This document shows positions 1 to 3,817 of a stretch of DNA of 6,048 bases, piece after piece (positions within the stretch are counted from its first letter, which is position 1; each line of letters starts with the position of its first letter). A program made the translations under genes and the position numbers. Source of the stretch: Deltaproteobacteria bacterium CG07_land_8_20_14_0_80_60_11 (lineage in GTDB: Bacteria > Desulfobacterota > Desulfobaccia > Desulfobaccales > 0-14-0-80-60-11); the NCBI GenBank assembly GCA_002779455.1, contig PEWM01000241.1, positions 1 through 6,048 on the forward strand, in the 5' to 3' direction. The notes beneath the pieces are model-generated. The model was given only the letters and a program-made list of their open reading frames with translations, did no database searches and was not told the DNA's origin.

Positions 1-368
1 TTGCCGGTGGTGCCGACGTATTCGTTAAGGGACGCCAGCGCATGCGCATAGCCCCCGTAGCCCTGGTTCAGGGTCATGTTGCCGGTGGGGGCATTTATAG
101 TCAAACTGTTTAAAACCGGCGTGGGGGAAGCGGTATTACGGTATTCCACGGTATTATAAGTAGTGGCGGCATTGCTCAAAATAACATCGTCACCGGCAGC
201 GGGCAAACCGCTAGGATTCCAAGAGGCGGGGTTGTCCCACCACCAACCGCCGCCAATCCAGTCTTTAGTCACAGCCAACGCCGGGCTGCAGCAAAGCACC
301 ACCAGCAGACCGGTCAATACCCAGATTAACCTTGTCCTCCATCGCCTCTTGCCTCCGGTTATTTTCAC
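1..368 (-). CDS. Secreted protein, N-terminal part (runs off window)
   Basis: This is the N-terminal 122 residues of an exported protein; the rest lies beyond the left edge. The GTG start at 368-366 is chosen because AAGGAGG lies 8 nt upstream. An in-frame ATG at 386-384 exists, but using it would put the Shine-Dalgarno inside the gene. The N-terminus is a clear Sec signal peptide: basic MKITGGKRRWRTR, a hydrophobic core at about 14-27 (LIWVLTGLLVVL), and SPALA giving a likely cleavage after residue 32. The mature part opens with a Trp/Gly-rich stretch (DWIGGGWWWDNPASW) and then GLPAAGDDVILSN. This W-GG-W...NW..G.P..GDD pattern is common at the start of large extracellular beta-strand-repeat, autotransporter-like or PEP-CTERM-type proteins. 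The following sequence is rich in T, N, G and A, as expected for beta-solenoids. There is no lipobox. The family cannot be fixed from this fragment. The leader suggests c-di-GMP control (inference). Confidence 0.8.
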   Translation of the reverse strand, partial: MKITGGKRRWRTRLIWVLTGLLVVLCCSPALAVTKDWIGGGWWWDNPASWNPSGLPAAGDDVILSNAATTYNTVEYRNTASPTPVLNSLTINAPTGNMTLNQGYGGYAHALASLNEYVGTTG

Positions 369-376
369 TTTGACGC

Positions 377-383
377 CCTCCTT
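377..383 (-). promoter_or_regulatory. Ribosome binding site deciding the GTG start at 368
   Basis: AAGGAGG on the minus strand, 8 nt before GTG. It selects the GTG start over the in-frame ATG three codons upstream of the SD-GTG interval. An 8-G tract lies about 40 nt further upstream in the leader (420-427). Confidence 0.75.
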
Positions 384-509
384 CATCGGTGGTTTGGATT
401 GTTTGTTGCAGCCGTTTCTCCCCCCCCTTACTTTGCCGGGGCGAGACCGACGACAACGCCAGGTTACCTCTCATACCAAACTGCGATCATATAGGTAATT
501 TATCTTTAT

Positions 510-568
510 GTAGGGGCGGACCCATGTGTCCGCCCTCAGGCTGGGCGCACACGCGGGTGCGCCCCTAC
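510..568. repeat. REP-like doublet of two hairpins in inverted orientation
   Basis: Two GC-rich palindromic units face each other. Unit 1 is GTAGGGGCGGAC...GTCCGCCC, with an 8-bp stem at 514-521/528-535 and loop CCATGT. Unit 2 has stem GGGCGCAC/GTGCGCCC at 543-550/557-564 with loop ACGCGG. The outer ends are inverted copies (GTAGGGGCG at 510-518 and CGCCCCTAC at 560-568). GTAGGGGCG-headed hairpin pairs of this type are dispersed in many bacterial genomes and resemble REP/BIME elements mobilised by RAYT transposases. Here the element lies in the 5' leader of the secreted-protein gene, between the riboswitch-like segments and the ribosome binding site. Copy number elsewhere in the genome cannot be seen from this window. 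Confidence 0.75.
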
Positions 569-596
569 AGACCGTGAGCTTTTCTTACTTCTATGA

Positions 597-665
597 GCGC
601 AACCTGGTATCAACCGGCAGCCGGGAAACTTGCGAACCGGGCCTCCGGTTAGCCCTGCGGGCCTT
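597..665 (-). ncRNA. Candidate GEMM-I (c-di-GMP-I) riboswitch aptamer, proximal copy
   Basis: Read on the minus strand, the segment contains GCAGGGCTAACCGG, then loop AGGC and CCGGTTCGCAAG, and ends with GATACCAGGTTGCG. From memory, the GEMM-I consensus has ACAGGGCAAACCGG, CCGGGACGCAAAGCC and GATAGCCGGGTTGCC at the corresponding places. The first helix is AACCGG/CCGGTT. Bases equivalent to the ligand-contacting G20, A47 and C92 of the Vc2 aptamer appear to be present (AGGGC, CGCAA, GGTTGC). The GCC that should close the helix is replaced by a CCC that can pair with GGG. The loop is not GNRA, and the second arm is short (CCGG-CTG-CCGG), so the match is degenerate. The context fits: a long leader upstream of an exported protein. 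A covariance-model search was not possible here. Confidence 0.4.
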
Positions 666-733
666 GAGCGGCGCGGTTGGCGGCGTGAAACCGTTAACTG
701 TGGCGGAAAACTGCGGGGTTGGCATCACCCCCT

Positions 734-769
734 AAAAAGGAGGGAAGGAAAAAACCAGGCCGCCTTCCC
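734..769 (-). terminator. Weak terminator-like hairpin between the two riboswitch-like segments
   Basis: The minus strand reads GGGAAGG (769-763), a 14-nt loop, CCTTCCC (748-742), then TCC and a run of five T (738-734). The stem is 7 bp. The large loop and the 3-nt gap before the T run make it a weak intrinsic terminator. It begins immediately after the upstream riboswitch-like segment, so it could be that segment's expression platform (inference). Confidence 0.3.
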
Positions 770-848
770 AGGCAATGCGGCTATCTCTATCCTTAAGAAA
801 ACTCCGTGGCTCTTCTGCCCCGCTAAAGCGCGACTTGAGCATCTTTGT
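770..848 (-). ncRNA. Candidate GEMM-I (c-di-GMP-I) riboswitch aptamer, distal copy
   Basis: The minus strand contains GAGCCACGGAG, TTAAGG and GATAGCCGCATTGCC in order. These resemble the 3' half of the GEMM-I consensus (AAAGCCACGGG, CCTAAG, GATAGCCGGGTTGCC). The 5' half can fold as GCTC/GAGC closing a helix with CGC/GCG inside, leaving AAGT opposite GGGCAGAA, which mimics the AAA / GACGCAAA internal loop of the family. A second arm forms from CGG/CCG around the TTAAGG segment. The conserved 5' AGGGCAAA block is not well preserved, so I cannot assign the G20-equivalent base. The segment starts a few nucleotides after the predicted transcription start, which fits a leader aptamer. Other structured RNAs are possible. 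Confidence 0.45.
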
Positions 849-863
849 TAGGATTTCATAATA

Positions 864-891
864 AGCATACTACTTTGTAATTTAATGTCCA
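864..891 (-). promoter_or_regulatory. Sigma70-like promoter for the secreted-protein leader
   Basis: TGGACA (891-886), a 16-nt spacer and TATGCT (869-864) on the minus strand, inside an AT-rich island (about 850-915) in an otherwise GC-rich region. Transcription would start near 858, just before the distal riboswitch-like segment. This gives a leader of almost 500 nt before the GTG at 368. The hexamers match 5/6 and 4/6 of consensus. There is no experimental support. Confidence 0.45.
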
Positions 892-935
892 GTAATTTCT
901 ACAAGAGATGATATTTCCATGGGAACCGGGAGGGC

Positions 936-949
936 GATTACCGGTAATC
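936..949. promoter_or_regulatory. Perfect 14-bp palindrome, possible operator
   Basis: GATTACCGGTAATC is a perfect palindrome with no spacer. It lies about 45 bp upstream of the -35 element of the leader promoter and about 80 bp past the rex stop. Its size and position suit a dimeric activator or repressor site, but I do not recognise the cognate regulator. Confidence 0.35.
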
Positions 950-980
950 CCAATTAACTCAAGCGGTTGCTGTCTGACCA

Positions 981-1034
981 GGTGATCCCCTGGGCGCCCC
1001 AGCCAGAGGGCGTTGATACCAACTTGGGATCACC
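981..1034. other. Three-way-junction inverted repeat spanning the rex stop codon
   Basis: GGTGATCCC (981-989) and GGGATCACC (1026-1034) are perfect 9-bp inverted repeats. Between them are two perfect hairpins: CTGGG-CGC-CCCAG (990-1002) and GTTG-ATAC-CAAC (1012-1023). The rex stop codon (1030-1032) is inside the closing stem. No T run follows on the minus strand, so it is not a classical intrinsic terminator. It could end or stabilise the rex mRNA, or be a recombination or mobile-element remnant. The function is unknown. Confidence 0.6.
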
Positions 1035-1677
1035 CCTCCCCCATGGTGAGTTTGTAGGCCAGATTGTCCAGTTTGACGGTGAAGTCGACGTTTTCCACCG
1101 CCATGCCTTCCGGGACCTGGAGTTGGATGGGGGCAAAATTGAGGATGGCTTTGACGCCCGACACGATGAGCCGCCCGGCCGCCATTTGCGCCTTGGCGGC
1201 GGGGGTGGCGATGACCCCGATCTCCACGCCCTTGTCTCTGACCACCGTCTCCAACTCTTCCACGGAGTGGATGACCTGGCCGCTGGGCACCCGGCGGCCC
1301 ACCTTGGCCGGGTCGATGTCGAAGACCGCCACGAACTCGTAGCCCTGGCGGATAAAATTCTGATGGGCTATCAGCGCCGACCCCAGGTTCCCGATCCCCA
1401 CCAGAGCCATCTTCCAGATCTTGTTGAGGCCCAGGATGCGCCTGATCTCGAAGAGCAGCTCCTTAACGAAATAGCCCACCCCCCGGATGCCGAATTCCCC
1501 GAAGTAAGCCAGGTCCTTGCGGATCTGGGCGGGATTGATGCCGCACTTCTGGGCCAGCTTGTCCGAGGCGATGATTTTGACCCCTTCCTGGGCCAGGGCC
1601 TCGAGATAGCGGGAATATATGGACAAACGGGTAATGGTGGCCGTGGGAATTTTGGAGAATTTCATTGCTGAGCGCAT
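1030..1677 (-). CDS. rex: Redox-sensing transcriptional repressor Rex
   Basis: Rex is a cytoplasmic homodimer that binds operators when the NADH/NAD+ ratio is low and leaves DNA on binding NADH. It typically controls fermentation, respiration and energy genes. The protein is 215 aa, the usual family length. Residues 6-80 form the winged-helix domain: KIPTATITRLSIYSRYL opens it, and the recognition region is NPAQIRKDLAYFGEFGIRGVGY at about 48-69. Residues 87-205 form the Rossmann domain, with GIGNLG (94-99) and FDID (119-122) contacting NAD(H). The C-terminal swapped helix is about 196-212. The start is uncertain: ATG at 1677 and ATG at 1665 (M5) are both open and neither has a good Shine-Dalgarno. 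A Rex-type operator lies 30-50 nt upstream. The gene follows the terminator of the Fo operon on the same strand. Its last codons fall in a strong inverted repeat. Confidence 0.96.
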   Translation of the reverse strand: MRSAMKFSKIPTATITRLSIYSRYLEALAQEGVKIIASDKLAQKCGINPAQIRKDLAYFGEFGIRGVGYFVKELLFEIRRILGLNKIWKMALVGIGNLGSALIAHQNFIRQGYEFVAVFDIDPAKVGRRVPSGQVIHSVEELETVVRDKGVEIGVIATPAAKAQMAAGRLIVSGVKAILNFAPIQLQVPEGMAVENVDFTVKLDNLAYKLTMGEG

Positions 1678-1706
1678 GGGTTAGCTGCTACGAGGGTCCG
1701 TCTGTT

Positions 1707-1726
1707 TTTGTGGATTTTTGCACAAA
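1707..1726. promoter_or_regulatory. Rex operator upstream of rex
   Basis: TTTGTGGATTTTTGCACAAA on the plus strand. Its core TTGTG-N8-CACAA (1708-1725) has the 18-bp geometry of Rex sites (TTGTGA-N6-TCACAA type), with mismatches only at the inner A/T pair. It lies 30-49 nt upstream of the rex ATG at 1677 and just downstream of the atpE terminator, the expected place for autoregulation. Core promoter hexamers could not be assigned with confidence. Confidence 0.75.
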
Positions 1727-1737
1727 GTTACTCGGCT

Positions 1738-1763
1738 AAAAAGGGGGGCGCCAAGCCCCCCTT
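1738..1763 (-). terminator. Intrinsic terminator of the atpZIBE operon
   Basis: The minus strand reads AAGGGGGGC (1763-1755), loop TTGGC, GCCCCCCTT (1749-1741) and continues with T to 1738. This gives a perfect 9-bp GC-rich stem and a 5-T run. It sits 15 nt after the atpE stop and before the Rex operator, separating the Fo operon from rex. Confidence 0.9.
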
Positions 1764-1778
1764 CCGGCTTTCAGTTAC

Positions 1779-2159
1779 TTACATCTTGAAGCCCAGGGCC
1801 GTGGCAATGGGTTTGGCCATGGGATAAGCGTATAGGATGATCAGGGCGACGACCAGAGCGTAAATACACAGAGACTCGATCATGGCCAGACCGATCAGCA
1901 TGGTGACGGTGATTTTGCCGGAAGCCTCGGGGTTACGGGCGATGCCTTCCACCGAGCTCTTCACGGCCAGGCCCTGGGCGATGCCGGTACCGAAGGCGGC
2001 AATGCCGATACCGAAGCCGGCGGCTATCACCGAATAGCTGAAAAAGGCGCCCAAACTGGCGGAAGCGCCGCCGGCCGCGGCGGGCTCAGCCGCCAGAGCC
2101 AGGGAAGCCCAAATCAGGGTTACCAGCATACTCAGTCCAAGAACCAGGGATTTTCTCAT
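1779..2159 (-). CDS. atpE: F-type ATP synthase subunit c with N-terminal extension
   Basis: Subunit c forms the ion-carrying rotor ring of Fo in the cytoplasmic membrane. The protein has 126 aa against about 80-90 for the core. The extra part is a signal-peptide-like segment (1-24, ending ALAA) plus a short Ala/Gly-rich linker. Helix 1 is about 38-67, the polar loop carries R75-N76-P77, and helix 2 is about 84-112. The essential carboxylate is E95 in GLAMIESLCIY. Q62, E95, S96 and Y100 align with Q32, E65, S66 and Y70 of the Na+-binding Ilyobacter ring, but the T67 position is Leu97. Start: ATG at 2159 with AAGGAGG 9 nt upstream. It is the last gene of the operon, 117 bp after atpB, with a REP-like repeat in the gap, and is followed by a strong terminator. 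The identity is secure; the coupling ion is open. Confidence 0.97.
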   Translation of the reverse strand: MRKSLVLGLSMLVTLIWASLALAAEPAAAGGASASLGAFFSYSVIAAGFGIGIAAFGTGIAQGLAVKSSVEGIARNPEASGKITVTMLIGLAMIESLCIYALVVALIILYAYPMAKPIATALGFKM

Positions 2160-2218
2160 TTTCTAAAACCTCCTTAAGTGATGTTGAGATATGTGAATAG
2201 GCCTTCTTCCAAGATTTT

Positions 2219-2270
2219 GGTGGCACAGGCTTCCAGCCTGTGCAGGCGCAGGCTAAAGCCTGCGGCTACC
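2219..2270. repeat. REP-like double hairpin between atpB and atpE
   Basis: Two adjacent palindromes: GCACAGGCT/AGCCTGTGC (2223-2231/2235-2243, 3-nt loop) and CGCAGGCT/AGCCTGCG (2247-2254/2257-2264). They are framed by GGTGGC at one end and GGCTACC at the other, which are approximate inverted copies. This GGTGGCACAGGCT...GGCTACC layout resembles dispersed REP-type repeats seen in unrelated bacteria. It begins 6 bp after the atpB stop, inside the operon, and ends about 43 bp before the atpE Shine-Dalgarno. In mRNA it would make stable hairpins that could protect the atpB 3' end or set the level of atpE. Confidence 0.75.
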
Positions 2271-2276
2271 TTGTTA

Positions 2277-2954
2277 CTAGTGAGCGTGCTCCATGGACCC
2301 GGCAAAGTACATCATGGACAGCAACGTGAACACAAAGGCTTGCACGACGCTGGTGAAGATCGCCAGGAACATCATGGGCAGGGGGGCCAGGAACTGCCCG
2401 GCCAGGAATAAGAGAATGGCCAGGACCAGATCTTCCCCCATGATATTGCCGAAAAGACGCAAGGTCAGGGAGAGCACCCGGGCGAAGTGCCCGATGATCT
2501 CGATGGGGAAGAACAGCGGCGCCAGGGCCGGGATGGGTCCTAAAAAGTGCTTAATGTATTTGGCCCCATGGTACTTAACGCCCAGATAGTGAGTATACAG
2601 GAACGTGCACAGGGCTAAAGACAGGGTCGTATTGATATTGGCCGTGGGGGAGAAAAACCCCGGCAGCAGGCCGATGAGGTTACATAAGGCGATGTATAGG
2701 AATAAGGTGCAGATGAAGGGGAAAAAGGCGCGGCCTTCTTCGCCGGTGACCTCCACCATGAACTCTTCCAGACCGCCGATGACCAGCTCAAAGACGTTCT
2801 GGGCGCCCTTAGGCACCAGGGTAACCTGCCGGCTGGCCAGGAGCCCCAAACCCACCAACAGGAGCATGGTGAACCAGGCGTAGGTGACGTGCGGCGGGAT
2901 ATGGGTCTTAAAAAATCCCTGGAGTAGGTCAAGAAATAGAATGGGGTGTTCCAT
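2277..2954 (-). CDS. atpB: F-type ATP synthase subunit a
   Basis: Subunit a is the membrane stator that provides the two ion half-channels against the c-ring. The protein is 225 aa, normal for a short bacterial form. Hydrophobic helices lie at about 24-41, 78-99, 106-124, 143-160, 171-190 and 194-218. The family signature is LSLTLRLFGNIMGEDLV, with R166 as the essential arginine (E. coli R210) and E174 nearby. The C-terminal SVVQAFVFTLLSMMYFAGS contains the conserved Gln (Q205) and matches the last helix of the family. Start: ATG at 2954 with AAGGAGG 12 nt upstream. The first 26 bp overlap the end of atpI, suggesting translational coupling. A REP-like repeat follows 6 bp after the TAG stop. 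Confidence 0.98.
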   Translation of the reverse strand: MEHPILFLDLLQGFFKTHIPPHVTYAWFTMLLLVGLGLLASRQVTLVPKGAQNVFELVIGGLEEFMVEVTGEEGRAFFPFICTLFLYIALCNLIGLLPGFFSPTANINTTLSLALCTFLYTHYLGVKYHGAKYIKHFLGPIPALAPLFFPIEIIGHFARVLSLTLRLFGNIMGEDLVLAILLFLAGQFLAPLPMMFLAIFTSVVQAFVFTLLSMMYFAGSMEHAH

Positions 2955-3360
2955 GGGACGGGTTGGCCTCCTTATTCTTGAACTTGATCGTTTCGTGAAG
3001 CGCGGCCAGCATCAAGGTCAGGACTACCGTGGACAGGCCCACCAGCAATCCAAAGATGTTGACCCAACCGTAACTGACTAACAGAAAAATAATTAACAGC
3101 AGCGCAAAGAAGCGCAGCATTTGCCGGGCGGCGAACCAGGCCTTGGCCCGGCTGGCGCCTTCCTGGGGGTGATTCGCCAGCTGCCCCAGGGTGCCTCGCA
3201 GGGCTTGATGAAGCAGGTGGAAGTTGGTGACCACCACCAGGCCTCCCACCAGGACTCCCAGGGCGAATTCCCGGCCGAGCCAGAGGTATCCGGCCAGGAC
3301 CAGCACCGCCAGGACCGACCAGTTGGCAATTTTCAAATGGCGGGGTGACGTAATATCCAT
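2929..3360 (-). CDS. atpI: ATP synthase subunit I (AtpI)
   Basis: A 143-aa membrane protein of the ATP synthase I family, not a structural part of the enzyme. Relatives assist assembly of the c-ring, and some have been linked to ion transport. Four hydrophobic segments lie at about 11-28, 32-50, 82-98 and 101-121, with a polar, basic loop at 54-80 (LRGTLGQLANHPQEGASRAK) and a hydrophilic tail. This is the expected topology. Start: ATG at 3360, 7 nt after the atpZ stop, with a GAGGGG-type Shine-Dalgarno overlapping the end of atpZ. The end overlaps atpB by 26 bp. The assignment rests on topology, length and position in the Fo operon, because the family is weakly conserved. Confidence 0.88.
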   Translation of the reverse strand: MDITSPRHLKIANWSVLAVLVLAGYLWLGREFALGVLVGGLVVVTNFHLLHQALRGTLGQLANHPQEGASRAKAWFAARQMLRFFALLLIIFLLVSYGWVNIFGLLVGLSTVVLTLMLAALHETIKFKNKEANPSHGTPHSIS

Positions 3361-3367
3361 GCGCCCC

Positions 3368-3601
3368 TCACTGCTTATCCTGGAACTTCTTGCCCGTCAT
3401 GTAAACGTTGCGGAACCCGGCAATAATTCCGGCAATCAGGCCGATGATCTTGAACAGATAGCCGGTGCCAAAGTAGTTGTCGAGCAAATAGCCGATGAAG
3501 CCGCCGAGAAAGATGGCGAACACCAGGGACATGCCGATGGCGCTGGCCTGATAGCCCCCGGAAAACAGCTCTCGCAAAAATTTCTTGGTGTCTTCCTTCA
3601 A
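3368..3601 (-). CDS. atpZ: AtpZ/AtpI-family small membrane protein, first gene of the Fo operon
   Basis: A 77-aa protein with two Gly-rich hydrophobic helices (about 17-39 and 46-65) separated by LLDNYFGTGYLF. This is the AtpZ/AtpI-type motif (G..LD..FGT) found at the head of many ATP synthase operons. Its role in assembly or in Mg2+/Ca2+ supply to the enzyme has been proposed but is unsettled. The only usable start in this frame is TTG at 3601. It has no convincing Shine-Dalgarno and overlaps the TGA stop of a possible 16-codon leader (TTGA). One extra G in the upstream G7 tract (3622-3628) would fuse that leader in frame and give a protein starting at GTG 3648. atpI follows after 7 nt. Family assignment is good; the N-terminus is uncertain. 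Confidence 0.82.
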   Translation of the reverse strand: MKEDTKKFLRELFSGGYQASAIGMSLVFAIFLGGFIGYLLDNYFGTGYLFKIIGLIAGIIAGFRNVYMTGKKFQDKQ

Positions 3602-3648
3602 CGCCTGTCCGCCAGGGTAAGCCCCCCCGAGAAAAAGATTCTTTTCAC
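3598..3648 (-). CDS. Possible 16-codon leader ORF coupled to atpZ
   Basis: GTG at 3648 opens a short frame (MKRIFFSGGLTLADRR) that ends with TGA at 3600-3598, overlapping the atpZ TTG start by two bases. AGGTAGG lies 5 nt upstream of the GTG, a better ribosome site than any near the TTG. It could be a coupling leader. Alternatively it is the true N-terminus of AtpZ, separated by a one-base change in the G7 tract. No homolog is known to me. Confidence 0.3.
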   Translation of the reverse strand: MKRIFFSGGLTLADRR

Positions 3649-3660
3649 ATGTGCCTACCT

Positions 3661-3684
3661 ATCATACCCCCGCCCCATAGTCAA
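3661..3684 (-). promoter_or_regulatory. Possible promoter of the atpZIBE operon
   Basis: TTGACT (3684-3679) and TATGAT (3666-3661) on the minus strand resemble -35 and -10 boxes, but the spacer is only 12 nt and mostly G. TATGAT alone could be a -10 box with initiation near the AGGTAGG site. The 3602-3817 spacer holds no other gene. Confidence 0.25.
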
Positions 3685-3817
3685 TAATTTTTGGTAAAAA
3701 GGTGCGGAGAAAATCCTGAACCGGATTGCCTATAGATATGTGCCAGTTATATCTGCGCCCCGGGCGGCTGGCGGTCTCCGGCGCCGAGGCGGGCCTGACA
3801 ATTTGTGCTTTTTTTCT

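Noticed and set aside
420..427. Eight-base G tract (minus strand) as a phase-variation tract
   Set aside because: It lies in the untranslated leader about 40 nt before the Shine-Dalgarno, not in a frame or promoter spacer, so no switching effect can be argued from sequence alone.
163..498. Plus-strand open frame of 111 codons
   Set aside because: It overlaps the signal-peptide gene and its leader on the opposite strand. Its product is Pro/Leu-rich low-complexity sequence without a ribosome site.
603..1023. Short inverted similarity GGTATCAAC (607-615) versus GTTGATACC (1012-1020)
   Set aside because: Only nine bases and no extension on either side; each copy is better explained as part of its own local structure.
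967..1671. Long plus-strand open frame of 234 codons
   Set aside because: It is antisense to rex, which has full family motifs. The plus-strand product is rich in D, H and G with no recognisable domain and no Shine-Dalgarno.
3632..3650. Possible Rex half-site (TGTGAAAAGAATC) upstream of atpZ
   Set aside because: The second arm CACAA is missing at the required spacing, so it is not a credible Rex operator on its own.
3696..3722. Terminator-like hairpin after the histidine kinase gene
   Set aside because: The stem is only GGT/ACC plus GGA/TCC with an internal loop before five T. It is too weak to call and lies nearly 100 nt past the stop.
3728..3745. Sigma54-like -24 element (TGGCAC on the minus strand)
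   Set aside because: The -12 TTGC/GC element is absent at the required spacing (TATAG instead).
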